Source: Parvularcula sp964556115
GTDB taxonomy: Bacteria > Pseudomonadota > Alphaproteobacteria > Caulobacterales > Parvularculaceae
Length of the DNA: 44,037 bases
Direction of reading: 5' to 3'
Assembly: GCA_964556115.1 (NCBI GenBank)
Contig: CAZKVC010000018.1
Location: forward strand, 1 to 44,037
Shown here: one piece after another, positions 1-7,868 of the stretch
Numbering within the stretch: position 1 is the stretch's first letter
Layout: each line of letters starts with the position of its first letter
Position numbers and translations under genes: made by a program
Notes under the pieces: generated by a model
Told to the model about the DNA's origin: nothing
The model's database searches: none
Seen by the model: the letters and a program-made list of their open reading frames with translations, nothing else

Positions 1-547
1 CCGCATCCATCGCCAGCGCATCGATATAAAGGCCGCGCGCCTCGTGGCTGAGGGCGTCGATGTAGAGACCCTGGGGGTCCATCGCGAGCGCGTCGATCCA
101 GAGACCCTTGGAGCCGAGGCCGAGCGGGTCGATGTAGAGGCCGCTCTCCTCCATGGTGAGCGCGTCGATATAAAGACCCTGGGCAGTCAGCTCGAGCGGG
201 TCGATGTAAAGCCCCTTCTCGCCCAGCTTTGCGAGGGGGTCGATATAGAGACCCAAGGGATCGATATAGAGCCCGAGCGCGTCGATATAGAGGCCGAGCG
301 GATCGATGTAGAGGCCGTTCGCCCCCATCTTCAGCGGATCGATGTAAAGACCGTTCGCCGCCATCGCGAGGGGATCGATATAGAGCCCCTGAGCGCTGAG
401 GCTCAGCGGATCGATATAGAGACCGCTTGCAGCAAACCCCTGGGCAGCCGGCGCGGTACCCGCCCATGCTTCAGCCGAAGCGGCGGAAGCGGTTCCCGCA
501 GCCAGAGCCAGTGCACCGGCGCTTGCGAGCAGCTTGTTCATCATCAT
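1..547 (-). CDS. Exported GLYID(P/A)L-heptad repeat protein (partial, runs off left edge)
   Basis: Reading the minus strand from the triple ATG at 547-539 gives 182 open codons with no stop before the window edge. Residues 1-26 look like a Sec signal peptide: a lysine at 5, an Ala/Leu-rich core, and a likely cut near ASA-EA. From residue 42 the protein is only repeats. Thirteen copies of GL(Y/W)ID(P/A)L start at residues 42, 54, 66, 78, 85, 92, 99, 112, 124, 136, 148, 160 and 172. Most are followed by a variable 5-residue linker (SLSAQ, AMAAN, KMGAN, ELTAQ, TMEES and so on), giving a 12-residue period. Copies 4 to 7 abut with no linker. There are no cysteines. The repeats use different synonymous codons, so the protein motif rather than the DNA seems to be kept. 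A GGGGA stretch lies just upstream of the ATGs as a weak ribosome site. I do not recognise the family. A repetitive surface, matrix or envelope protein is possible, but function is unknown. The reading frame itself is convincing. Confidence 0.85.
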   Translation of the reverse strand, partial: MMMNKLLASAGALALAAGTASAASAEAWAGTAPAAQGFAASGLYIDPLSLSAQGLYIDPLAMAANGLYIDPLKMGANGLYIDPLGLYIDALGLYIDPLGLYIDPLAKLGEKGLYIDPLELTAQGLYIDALTMEESGLYIDPLGLGSKGLWIDALAMDPQGLYIDALSHEARGLYIDALAMDA

Positions 548-900
548 CAAATCCCCAGAACGCGACGAGCCGGACACCCTCCGGCTATCCTTACAGATGA
601 GTAAGCGCATAATTTCAAATTTGATGCAACCGTGGTTTGCAGTTCCATAGGCCGTTCCGACTCTCGGTAGGACCGGAATGCCACAGTGAAATGTGAGGAG
701 ATAACGGGCCGTTGGGGCCGGTCGGGCCAATCCGGTAGCGCCGGTAGGTCCTTAGGCACTTCCCTAGCGAAAAGCCAAGCGACCACTACCTCTGCGTGTA
801 TCGGGGGGCCGGGTCTTTTCATTCTGGCCCGCTTGGGGCATAGCCCCGCCCGTAATGCAGCCTTATGTGCTGCCGGGGCCCGCAACCGGAACGAACTCGC
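548..900. other. Divergent intergenic region between the repeat gene and panD
   Basis: This 353-base gap must hold the promoters of two divergent genes. I see the leader hairpin at 568-586 and a perfect 10-bp AT-rich palindrome, TCAAATTTGA, at 615-624. That palindrome lies about 70 bases from the repeat-gene start, where an operator or promoter spacer could be. I see no RNA family I can name and no credible small gene. Confidence 0.5.
568..586 (-). promoter_or_regulatory. Hairpin in the leader of the heptad-repeat gene
   Basis: AGCCGGA (568-574) and TCCGGCT (580-586) form a perfect 7-bp stem with a 5-base loop, about 20 bases upstream of the start codons of the repeat-protein gene. It could be a leader structure affecting translation or stability. 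It has no T-tract, so it is not a terminator. Function is inference. Confidence 0.35.
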
Positions 901-1263
901 ATGCGTCTTTCGATGCTCAAGGCGAAGCTGCACCAGGCGACGCTGACCATGACCGATCTTCACTACGAGGGCTCGATCGCCATCGACCGGGACCTTCTTG
1001 ATGCGTCCGGCATCCTGCCGAACGAGAAGGTCGAAGTCTGGAACATCACCAATGGTGCCCGGCTGACGACCTATGCGCTGGAGGCGGAGCGGGGCAGCCG
1101 CGAGATCATGCTGAACGGCGCGGCGGCGCGGCTCGCCCATGCCGGCGACCGGGTGATCATCGCCGCCTTCTGTGAGGTCGAGGCCGCCGAGGCGAGGGCT
1201 CACAAGCCTACTGTGGTCCTGATGAACGAGGACAACACGGTCAAGGAAGTGATCGAGGGCTGA
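901..1263 (+). CDS. panD: Aspartate 1-decarboxylase
   Basis: This 120-residue protein decarboxylates L-aspartate to beta-alanine, the beta-alanine branch of pantothenate and coenzyme A synthesis in the cytoplasm. It matches the PanD family along its length. The N-terminus MLKAKLHQATLT is followed by LHYEGS, which holds the Gly24-Ser25 self-cleavage site that makes the pyruvoyl cofactor. Also present are WNITNG, ERGSR and LNGAAARLAHAGDRVII, all typical of the family. The start at 901 gives the usual family N-terminus and places the cleavage serine at residue 25; the upstream extension in the same frame (from 865) has no family resemblance. The gene stands alone between a divergent repeat-protein gene and a serine hydrolase on the same strand. 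Nothing is missing. Confidence 0.96.
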   Translation: MRLSMLKAKLHQATLTMTDLHYEGSIAIDRDLLDASGILPNEKVEVWNITNGARLTTYALEAERGSREIMLNGAAARLAHAGDRVIIAAFCEVEAAEARAHKPTVVLMNEDNTVKEVIEG

Positions 1264-1354
1264 CCCTCGGGACAAAGGCTTGTCCTTCCCTGCCGCCACC
1301 TCCATGTGTCTTATCGATTGGCGATAAAAGCGGATTGGCGTGGAGGAGACACCG

Positions 1355-2467
1355 ATGAGAATTTGGCTGACAGCAGCGGCGGTCCTGACCGCGATGGGCG
1401 GGGCCGCGCAGGCCTATCAGTCCGAAGAGGAGCGGATCGCGGAGTTCCGCGGCTTCCTCGACGGTTTCCGCAAGGAGCGGCAGATCCCGAGCCTTTCGGT
1501 CGTCCTCGTCAAGGACGGCGAGATCGTTCTCAGCCACCATGGCGGTTTCCAGGATCACGACGCCGAAGAACCGACGACGGGGAAGACGACCTATCTCGCC
1601 GCGTCGATCACCAAGACCTTCACCGGCGCGACCCTCCTCGCCATGGAGGCGGACGGGCATGTCGATCTCGACGCGGATTTCACCACGCTTTCGGACTGGG
1701 ACGAGCGCTGCGAATGGCTGACCGGCAGCGGCATCATCTTCGGCGGCGGCACGATGGACGACGGCCGGAAGATCGAGGCGCCGCGCTGCGACGAGGCCAT
1801 CAGCCTGCGCCAGGTCCTGCAGCACCGGGTCCAGGGCGAGCCGGGCACGTCCTTCTTCTACAACCCCGTGGTCTTCGGGCGGCTGTCGAACTGGGTGGAG
1901 GAGAACACCGAGCGGTCCTGGCGCGACTGGATGCGCCATTACGTGATCGAGCCGGGCGGCGTCGGAGAGATCGCGGCCGGATGGCGCGATGCCGATGCCG
2001 CCGAAGCGCTCACCGACCTCGCGCCACCGTTTCGCCATAGAGACGAGGGAGAGGGCGTCGAGCCTTCGGCGCTGCCGAACCCGGAGCTGAACGCCAGCTC
2101 CGGCATCATCGCCAGCGCCGAGGATCTGGCGCGCTACTCGATCGCCCTCGACGAGGGCAGGATACTGAACGCCGACCTCCTCGAAGAGATGTGGACGCCG
2201 CCGCGCGACGCCGATGGCGAGCCTGCGCCCTATGCTTACGGCTGGTTCGTGCAGGACTGGCAGGGGCACCGCCTGGTCTGGCACAGCGGCTGGTGGCCCG
2301 AGGCCTATGCGGGCATCTTCCTCAAGGCCCCCGACGACGGCTGGACCCTCGTGGCCCTAGGCAATACCGATGGGCTGCGAACGGAGATCGACACGCTGAC
2401 CAAGGCCCAGATCGAAAAGAACCCCCTTGCCGAAAGGTTCCTCGAGCGTTTCGTGGGGGCGGAGTAG
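1355..2467 (+). CDS. Periplasmic serine hydrolase, beta-lactamase / class C PBP-like
   Basis: A 370-residue exported hydrolase of the beta-lactamase superfamily (Pfam Beta-lactamase). Residues 1-20 form a signal peptide (MRIWLTAAAV... ending AQA). The nucleophile motif is S84-I-T-K87. The third-box motif is H310-S-G in WHSGWW, replacing KTG as is usual in the esterase and peptidase members. The second box aligns as Y169-N-P where Y-x-N is normal, so the asparagine position is altered. Length is normal for the family. The start at 1355 follows a strong GGAGGAGA ribosome site; an ATG 15 bases earlier would add five residues in front of the signal peptide. Substrate is not predictable: D-amino peptides, esters or beta-lactams are all possible. 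The gene is followed by a strong bidirectional terminator. Confidence 0.85.
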   Translation: MRIWLTAAAVLTAMGGAAQAYQSEEERIAEFRGFLDGFRKERQIPSLSVVLVKDGEIVLSHHGGFQDHDAEEPTTGKTTYLAASITKTFTGATLLAMEADGHVDLDADFTTLSDWDERCEWLTGSGIIFGGGTMDDGRKIEAPRCDEAISLRQVLQHRVQGEPGTSFFYNPVVFGRLSNWVEENTERSWRDWMRHYVIEPGGVGEIAAGWRDADAAEALTDLAPPFRHRDEGEGVEPSALPNPELNASSGIIASAEDLARYSIALDEGRILNADLLEEMWTPPRDADGEPAPYAYGWFVQDWQGHRLVWHSGWWPEAYAGIFLKAPDDGWTLVALGNTDGLRTEIDTLTKAQIEKNPLAERFLERFVGAE

Positions 2468-2499
2468 GCGTCAGGGGCCGCCCAGCTTCTGGACCCATG

Positions 2500-2531
2500 A
2501 AAAAGCCCGGCCGTCGGGGGCCGGGCTTTTT
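2500..2531. terminator. Bidirectional intrinsic terminator
   Basis: The 13-base arms AAAAAGCCCGGCC (2500-2512) and GGCCGGGCTTTTT (2519-2531) are perfectly complementary with a 6-base loop. A-run and T-run flanks make it work on both strands. It lies between the convergent serine hydrolase and RNA helicase genes. Confidence 0.93.
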
Positions 2532-2552
2532 CGTTTTCGGATCTCAAACCGG

Positions 2553-3857
2553 TCAGGCGTTGCCTGCCGCTTTGCGGGGCGCGCGGCGGCGCTTGGGTTT
2601 GCTGGCGGCGCCGGCGGGTTTGCCCTGGCTCTGGCCACCGGGTTTGCGGCGCTGCTGGGACTGGCCGCGGCGCTGGGGTTTCTGGCCCTGGGGTTTGGGG
2701 GGAAGGTCGCGGGTGTCCTCCGCGAAGCCTTCAGGCAGCTCGGCCTTGTCGATCGTCTGGCCGGTCAGCTTCTGGATGGCGCGCAGATAGCTTTTCTCGT
2801 CACCCGCCACCAGGCTGATCGCGGTGCCCGCCTTGTCGGCCCGGCCTGTGCGGCCGATCCGGTGCACATACTGCTCGGGCACGTTGGGCAGCTCGAAATT
2901 GATGACATGGCCGAGCCCCGAGATGTCGATTCCGCGCGCGGCGATGTCGGTTGCGATCAGGACCATCAGCTTGCCTTCGCGGAAAGCGCCCAGGGCGCGC
3001 TGGCGCTGGTTCTGGGACTTGTTGCCGTGAATGGCCGCAGCCCCGATGCCGTCGCGGTCGAGCTGTTTCACCAGCCTGTCCGCGCCGTGCTTGGTGCGGG
3101 TGAAGACGATGACCTGGCCGATACCCTCGCCGCCCTTCAGAAGGGTTGCGAGAAGGGCGGGCTTGTCGCCCTCGGCGATGAAATAGGCTTTCTGCGCCAC
3201 CCGTTCGGCGGTCGATGCGGGCGGTGCGACGGCGACTTTCTCCGGCTGGTTGAGGAATTCCCCGGCCAGTTTCTCGATGCTCTTCGGCATGGTGGCCGAG
3301 AAGAAGAGGGTCTGGCGTTCCCTGGGCAGGGCTGCGGCAATGCGCTTGAGGGCGTGAATGAAGCCCAGGTCCATCATCTGGTCGGCCTCGTCGAGGACAA
3401 GATGGCGGACATGCTCAAGGGTGACCGCCTTCTGGCGCATCAGGTCCTCGAGCCGTCCCGGCGTTGCCACCAGGACATGGGCGCCGCGGGCCAGCTTCTG
3501 CTTCTGCGGGTTGATGTTGACCCCGCCAAAGGCAACCACTGTGCGCAGCTTGGCGCCTTCGCCATAGGTCTCGAAGCTTTTGGCGATCTGCGCCGCAAGC
3601 TCACGGGTCGGGGCGAGGACGAGCGCGAGGCAGCCCTTCTGCGGAGCCCGTTCCTGGGCCGAAACGATCTGGCTGAGGATCGGCGCGGCAAAGGCGAGGG
3701 TCTTGCCCGTGCCCGTCTGCGCAATGCCGAGGACGTCGCGGCCTTCGAGGGCGAAGGGTATGGCCTGGGCCTGGATGGGGGTGGGTTTGTCATAGCCCGC
3801 ATGGGCCAGCGCCTTGGCGATGACGGGGGCGAAGGGGAAATCGGTGAATTCGGTCAT
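2553..3857 (-). CDS. rhlE: DEAD-box ATP-dependent RNA helicase, RhlE type
   Basis: A 434-residue cytoplasmic RNA helicase expected to remodel RNA in ribosome assembly or mRNA decay. All core motifs are present in order: an upstream aromatic F and the Q-motif TPIQAQAIP, Walker A AQTGTGKT (46-53), PTRELAAQI, TPGRL, the DEAD box in LVLDEADQMMDLGF, SATMP, and in the second RecA domain ATDIAARGIDI and HRIGRTGRA. The C-terminal 60 residues are a basic, Gln/Lys/Arg-rich disordered tail (PQRRGQSQQRRKPGG and similar), typical of RhlE and used for RNA binding. The gene converges on the serine hydrolase and shares its terminator. The RhlE subgroup call rests on overall resemblance and the tail; a neighbouring DEAD subgroup cannot be excluded. 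Confidence 0.92.
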   Translation of the reverse strand: MTEFTDFPFAPVIAKALAHAGYDKPTPIQAQAIPFALEGRDVLGIAQTGTGKTLAFAAPILSQIVSAQERAPQKGCLALVLAPTRELAAQIAKSFETYGEGAKLRTVVAFGGVNINPQKQKLARGAHVLVATPGRLEDLMRQKAVTLEHVRHLVLDEADQMMDLGFIHALKRIAAALPRERQTLFFSATMPKSIEKLAGEFLNQPEKVAVAPPASTAERVAQKAYFIAEGDKPALLATLLKGGEGIGQVIVFTRTKHGADRLVKQLDRDGIGAAAIHGNKSQNQRQRALGAFREGKLMVLIATDIAARGIDISGLGHVINFELPNVPEQYVHRIGRTGRADKAGTAISLVAGDEKSYLRAIQKLTGQTIDKAELPEGFAEDTRDLPPKPQGQKPQRRGQSQQRRKPGGQSQGKPAGAASKPKRRRAPRKAAGNA

Positions 3858-4220
3858 GAAAGTATTGGCCTGAACAAAGGCACCTTCATGCGCGGCAGCG
3901 TCGTTCGGCGCGGCGTCAGGAAGGCGGCGAACCGGTCCGGCGTGAAAGCGGCTGGTCCATGGGAAAGGGAGATGTTGTGTCGCGAAGGCGCCGGCCCATC
4001 CGGCTTCACGCAGGCTTCGCGAGCGGCGCGGGAAAGAGGCGCAGCTTCGGTGCCCCTGCGCTCAATGGGGCCGAAGGTCAAGGTTTCTTTCGCGGTGCAA
4101 AAAAAGGAGCCGCCCCGCCGAACGACGATCAGGGATGCGCGAGGTCTGGGCTTTCGCCCGACATCGCCGGAACACTGGCAGGGCTCCTCTGTTCGCGCCG
4201 CAACCTATGGAGGAATTGGT
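3858..4220. other. Divergent intergenic region, helicase / alcohol dehydrogenase
   Basis: A 363-base gap between divergent genes. It should contain both promoters. I see a clear ribosome site (GGAGG at 4209-4213) for the dehydrogenase and nothing else I can support; open frames here look like random high-GC frames. Confidence 0.5.
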
Positions 4221-5396
4221 ATGCGCGCGCTCGTCTGGCACGGTAAGAACGATATCCGCTGCGATCAGGTGGACGATCCAGGTATCGAGGATCCGAAGGA
4301 CGTCATCATCAAGGTGACGGCCACCGCCATCTGCGGCTCGGATCTGCACCTTTTCGACGGCGTCGTTCCCAAGATGAAGGAAGGCGACATTCTCGGCCAT
4401 GAGTTCATGGGCGAGGTGGTCGAGGCCGGAAGCGAGGTCAAACGCCTCAAGAAGGGCGACCGGGTGGTGGTGCCCTTCACCATCTCCTGCGGGCATTGCT
4501 GGTTCTGCGAGCGGGAGCTCTTCTCGCTCTGCGACACGACGAACCGCACCGCCGAGAACGCGCGCGAGGCGATGGGCCATGCCCCGGCCGGGCTGTTCGG
4601 CTATTCCCACCTCACCGGCGGCTATCCGGGCGGGCAGGCCGAATATGTCCGCGTGCCCCATGCCGATGTGGGCCCGGTCAAGGTCGCCTCCGGCCTTGCC
4701 GACGAGAGTGTCCTCTTCCTTTCCGACATCTTCCCCACAGGCTGGCAGGCGGCGGAGAACGCCATCGGCAGGAAAGGCGACACGGTCGCCGTCTGGGGCT
4801 GCGGCCCGGTCGGCCTCTTCGCCATCAAGTCGGCCTGGATGCAGGGCGCGGGACGGGTCATCGCCATCGACAACGTGCCCGAACGCCTCGCCCTCGCCGA
4901 GAGCTACGGGCAGGCGGAGACGATCAATTTCGACGAGGAAGATGTCTATGAACGCCTGCAGGACATGACGGACGGCCGCGGCCCCGACGCGGGGATCGAC
5001 GCGGTCGGCGCGGAATCCCACGGCCATAATTTCGGTGCCTCGATCGCGGAAGCCATCGAGCTTCACACCACCGGCGGCAGCAACCGGCCCCATGTCCTGA
5101 TGGATATGGTGAAGTCGGTCAGGAAGGGCGGCATGCTCTCCGTGCCCGGCGTCTATTCGGACATGACCGTCTTTCCGATGGGACCCTTCATGAACAAGGG
5201 GCTCTCCGTGAAAACCGGCCAGACCCACATGCAGCACTACCTGCAGCCGCTTCTCGACCGGGTCGAGAACGGCGAGATCGACCTTTCGGAGATCATCACC
5301 CACAGGGGCGGCCTCGAGGCGGGACCGGACCTCTACACAACGTTCCGGGACAAAAAGGATGGCTGCGTGAAGTGCGTCATGACCCCCCACACATGA
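4221..5396 (+). CDS. Zinc-dependent alcohol dehydrogenase (formaldehyde dehydrogenase-like)
   Basis: A 391-residue medium-chain dehydrogenase/reductase that oxidises an alcohol or aldehyde with NAD(P). The catalytic-zinc ligands are visible as C38 (ICGSDLH) and H60-E61 (GHEFMGEV). The structural-zinc lobe is CGHCWFCERELFSLC with four cysteines. The Rossmann motif VWGCGPVGLFA replaces GxGxxG with a GCGPVG form usual in this subgroup. Length and the insertion after GIDAVGAESHG resemble the glutathione-independent formaldehyde dehydrogenase-like and threonine dehydrogenase-like branch, so formaldehyde or a short-chain alcohol is a plausible substrate; this is inference. The start at 4221 follows TGGAGGAATTGGT. 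A much longer upstream extension of this frame overlaps the helicase antisense and is not real. Confidence 0.88.
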   Translation: MRALVWHGKNDIRCDQVDDPGIEDPKDVIIKVTATAICGSDLHLFDGVVPKMKEGDILGHEFMGEVVEAGSEVKRLKKGDRVVVPFTISCGHCWFCERELFSLCDTTNRTAENAREAMGHAPAGLFGYSHLTGGYPGGQAEYVRVPHADVGPVKVASGLADESVLFLSDIFPTGWQAAENAIGRKGDTVAVWGCGPVGLFAIKSAWMQGAGRVIAIDNVPERLALAESYGQAETINFDEEDVYERLQDMTDGRGPDAGIDAVGAESHGHNFGASIAEAIELHTTGGSNRPHVLMDMVKSVRKGGMLSVPGVYSDMTVFPMGPFMNKGLSVKTGQTHMQHYLQPLLDRVENGEIDLSEIITHRGGLEAGPDLYTTFRDKKDGCVKCVMTPHT

Positions 5397-5405
5397 GGTG
5401 AGGAA

Positions 5406-5434
5406 GGCCGGGCGGCGCTCGACGCTGCCCGGCC
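5406..5434 (+). terminator. GC-rich hairpin after the alcohol dehydrogenase
   Basis: Positions 5406-5417 pair with 5423-5434 (12 pairs, one G-U) around a 5-base loop, ten bases after the dehydrogenase stop. No T-tract follows, so it is a weak or Rho-assisted terminator at best. Confidence 0.4.
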
Positions 5435-5553
5435 GCCTCCGGGAGGCCCGCCCGTCCCGCCGCACCCGAAACTGAAACAATCCCGTGTCCGCGGCCGTCG
5501 GGCACGCTTCGGTCCCTTGGCAAGAGTTCCATGATCGTGCACGAGAGCAGGCT

Positions 5554-7770
5554 ATGATGCGCCTTTCTGCTCTTGCTGCCGCCCTCACCACTTCGACCCT
5601 GCTCAGCCCGGCCCTCGCCGAGGAAATCGGCCTCGAGCGGCTGTTCGACAATCCGAGCCTCACGGGGACCGCGCCCCGGGCCGTCGCCTATTCCCCGGAC
5701 GGGAGCATGGTGACCTTCATCAAGGCGCGCGAGGACGACGCCCAGCGCTTCGACCTCTGGGCCTATGACACCGAAAGCGGCGAAGCCTCGATGCTGGTCG
5801 ACAGCCTGTCGATCGAACCGGACGACTTCGAGCTTTCCGAAGAGGAAAAGGCCCTGCGCGAGCGCAAGCGCATCGCCGGCAGCCGCGGCATCACGCAATA
5901 TGACTGGGACAGCGAAGGCGAGCAGATCCTCGTGCCCCTGGCCGGCGACCTCTTTCTCGTCACCCTGGAGGATGAGAGCGTCCGCAGGCTGACTGAAACC
6001 GAAGGCTTCGAGTATGACGCCAAGGTCTCGCCCTCGGGCGGTTATGTGAGCTTCCTGAGGGACGGCGCGCTCTTCTCTATCGACCTCGACACCGGCCGCG
6101 AGCAGCGGGTCTCGCCGAAGCCCGAAGAGGGCGTCTCCTACGGTACTGCCGAGTTCGTCGCCCAGGAGGAAATGAGCCGCTACACAGGCAACTGGTGGTC
6201 CCCGGACGACAGCCGCATCGTCTACACCCGGACGGACGAGACCGGCGTCGACATCATCCCCCGCTTCGACATCGCGGCAGGCGAGGTTTCGGTGGTCGAG
6301 CAGCGCTATCCGCGCGCAGGACGCCCCAATGCGGTTGTGGATCTCTTCGTCAAAGAGATCGGCCGCCGCCGTCCGGTCAAGGTGGAATGGGGCGCCTCCC
6401 CGGACAGCTACCTCGCAAGGGTCGACTGGGCGGACGAGGACACCCTCACCATACAGACGGTCAACCGTGACCAGACCGAGCTGACGCTCTCCCGGGTCGA
6501 CGTCGATTCCGGCGAGGTGACGCCTCTTTATACGGAAGAACAGCCCGCCTGGATCAACCTTTCCGACGACCTCAAGCCACTCGGGGATGGCAGCCTTCTG
6601 TGGACCACCGAAGAAAGCGGCTTCCGGCACATCGTGCGGCTCACGGAAGACGGCGAGAAGACCCAGATCACCCTTGGGGACTGGGAGGTGCTGGAGATCG
6701 ATGCCGTCGACGAGGACGAGGAGATGGTCTATTTCGCCGCCCATCTCGACACCCCTCTCGAGCGGCATCTCTACCGCGTGAGCTATGCCGACCCCGGTAA
6801 GCCCGAGCGGATCACCGAACTTGGCAAGAGCTGGTCGATCCAGATGAGCCCCGATGCGAAAAGCTTCGTCGGCGGCTCGATGAACGTGAACACGCCGCTT
6901 CAGACAGGGCTCTACCGGGCCGATGGCGAGCGCATCACCTGGATCGACGAGAACGCTCTTGACGAAGACCATCCCTATGCACCCTACCTCGATGCGCACA
7001 GCACGCCCGAGTTCGGCACGCTCCAGGCGGAGGATGGGCAGACGCTTTACTATGAACTCGTCAAACCCCACGACTTCGAGGAGGGCAGGCGCTATCCCGC
7101 GATCATCGAAGTCTATGGCGGGCCGGGCGTACAGCGTGTCTCCAACACCTTCGGACGCGGACTTCTCTTCCATCAGCACATGCAGCAGCAAGGCTATGTG
7201 GTCTTCAAGGTGGACAATCGCGGCTCTGCCGGACGGGGCAAGAAGTTCGAGGACGTCCTTCACCGCCAGATGGCAGGCGCGGAGGTCGCCGACCAGATCA
7301 TGGCGGCGGCCTGGCTGAAGGAGCAGCCCTTCGTCGATCCTGATAATATCGGCCTGATGGGCTGGTCCTATGGCGGCTACATGACGCTGCACCTGGCGCT
7401 TCGCGCGCCGGAGGGGACCTATGGCGCAGCCGTGTCCGGTGCGCCTGTCACGGACTGGGCGCTCTATGATACGTTCTATACGGAACGTTACATGGACACG
7501 CCCCAGGACAACCCGGAAGGCTACGAGGCGGCCTCCGTCTTTCCTTATGCAGAAGACCTTTCCATGCCGCTTCTCATCATCCACGGCATGGCCGATGACA
7601 ACGTCACCTTCGATAACTCGACCCGGCTCTTCTCCGTGCTTCAGGAGGCGGGGCGCGAATTCGAGATGATGACCTATCCCGGCCAGCGCCACGGCATCCA
7701 TACCGGTGCCCTCGGCCGCCACCGCTTCGGCGCGACCATGCGTTTCATGGACCGGCATCTTAAGAACTGA
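5554..7770 (+). CDS. S9 family dipeptidyl peptidase (DPP IV-like), exported
   Basis: A 738-residue serine peptidase of clan SC, family S9B, expected to release dipeptides from oligopeptides in the periplasm. A signal peptide spans about residues 1-23 (MMRLSALAAALTTSTLLSPALA). An N-terminal beta-propeller (DPPIV_N) covers roughly 50-480, with the family's GTAEFVAQEEMSR containing the paired glutamates that bind the substrate amino terminus. The C-terminal alpha/beta-hydrolase has the nucleophile S605 in GWSYGGY, the acid Asp in HGMADDNV, and the catalytic His in GQRHGI. All are intact and the length is normal. The start at 5554 follows AGCAGG; the 23-codon extension upstream would bury the signal peptide. 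It sits upstream of an M1 aminopeptidase, suggesting joint use of peptides as nutrients. Confidence 0.93.
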   Translation: MMRLSALAAALTTSTLLSPALAEEIGLERLFDNPSLTGTAPRAVAYSPDGSMVTFIKAREDDAQRFDLWAYDTESGEASMLVDSLSIEPDDFELSEEEKALRERKRIAGSRGITQYDWDSEGEQILVPLAGDLFLVTLEDESVRRLTETEGFEYDAKVSPSGGYVSFLRDGALFSIDLDTGREQRVSPKPEEGVSYGTAEFVAQEEMSRYTGNWWSPDDSRIVYTRTDETGVDIIPRFDIAAGEVSVVEQRYPRAGRPNAVVDLFVKEIGRRRPVKVEWGASPDSYLARVDWADEDTLTIQTVNRDQTELTLSRVDVDSGEVTPLYTEEQPAWINLSDDLKPLGDGSLLWTTEESGFRHIVRLTEDGEKTQITLGDWEVLEIDAVDEDEEMVYFAAHLDTPLERHLYRVSYADPGKPERITELGKSWSIQMSPDAKSFVGGSMNVNTPLQTGLYRADGERITWIDENALDEDHPYAPYLDAHSTPEFGTLQAEDGQTLYYELVKPHDFEEGRRYPAIIEVYGGPGVQRVSNTFGRGLLFHQHMQQQGYVVFKVDNRGSAGRGKKFEDVLHRQMAGAEVADQIMAAAWLKEQPFVDPDNIGLMGWSYGGYMTLHLALRAPEGTYGAAVSGAPVTDWALYDTFYTERYMDTPQDNPEGYEAASVFPYAEDLSMPLLIIHGMADDNVTFDNSTRLFSVLQEAGREFEMMTYPGQRHGIHTGALGRHRFGATMRFMDRHLKN

Positions 7771-7868
7771 CTGTTAGATCACACTTTCCCGGGCTCCAGG
7801 GCGGGCCCGGCTGGACTTGGCGGCGCGATGCTTTAGTCTCCGCCCGACCGACGAAAAGGACCGTACAC

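Noticed and set aside
44..604. Plus-strand open frame with a repetitive ERVDIET-type protein
   Set aside because: It is the complement of the minus-strand GLYID(P/A)L gene. The minus frame has start codons, a signal peptide and conserved hydrophobic/aromatic repeat residues; the plus frame has none of these.
1270..1285. GGACAA-AGGC-TTGTCC hairpin after panD
   Set aside because: Only a 6-bp stem with no T-tract; too weak to call a terminator.
2427..4220. Long N-terminal extension of the alcohol dehydrogenase frame
   Set aside because: It runs antisense through the RNA helicase. The dehydrogenase family begins at 4221 right after a good ribosome site.
4062..5663. 533-codon minus-strand frame opposite the alcohol dehydrogenase
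   Set aside because: High-GC antisense shadow; no family motifs, while the plus strand has a complete dehydrogenase.
5377..7758. 793-codon minus-strand frame opposite the dipeptidyl peptidase
   Set aside because: Shadow of the S9 peptidase; composition is Asp/His/Gly/Arg-rich with no recognisable domain.
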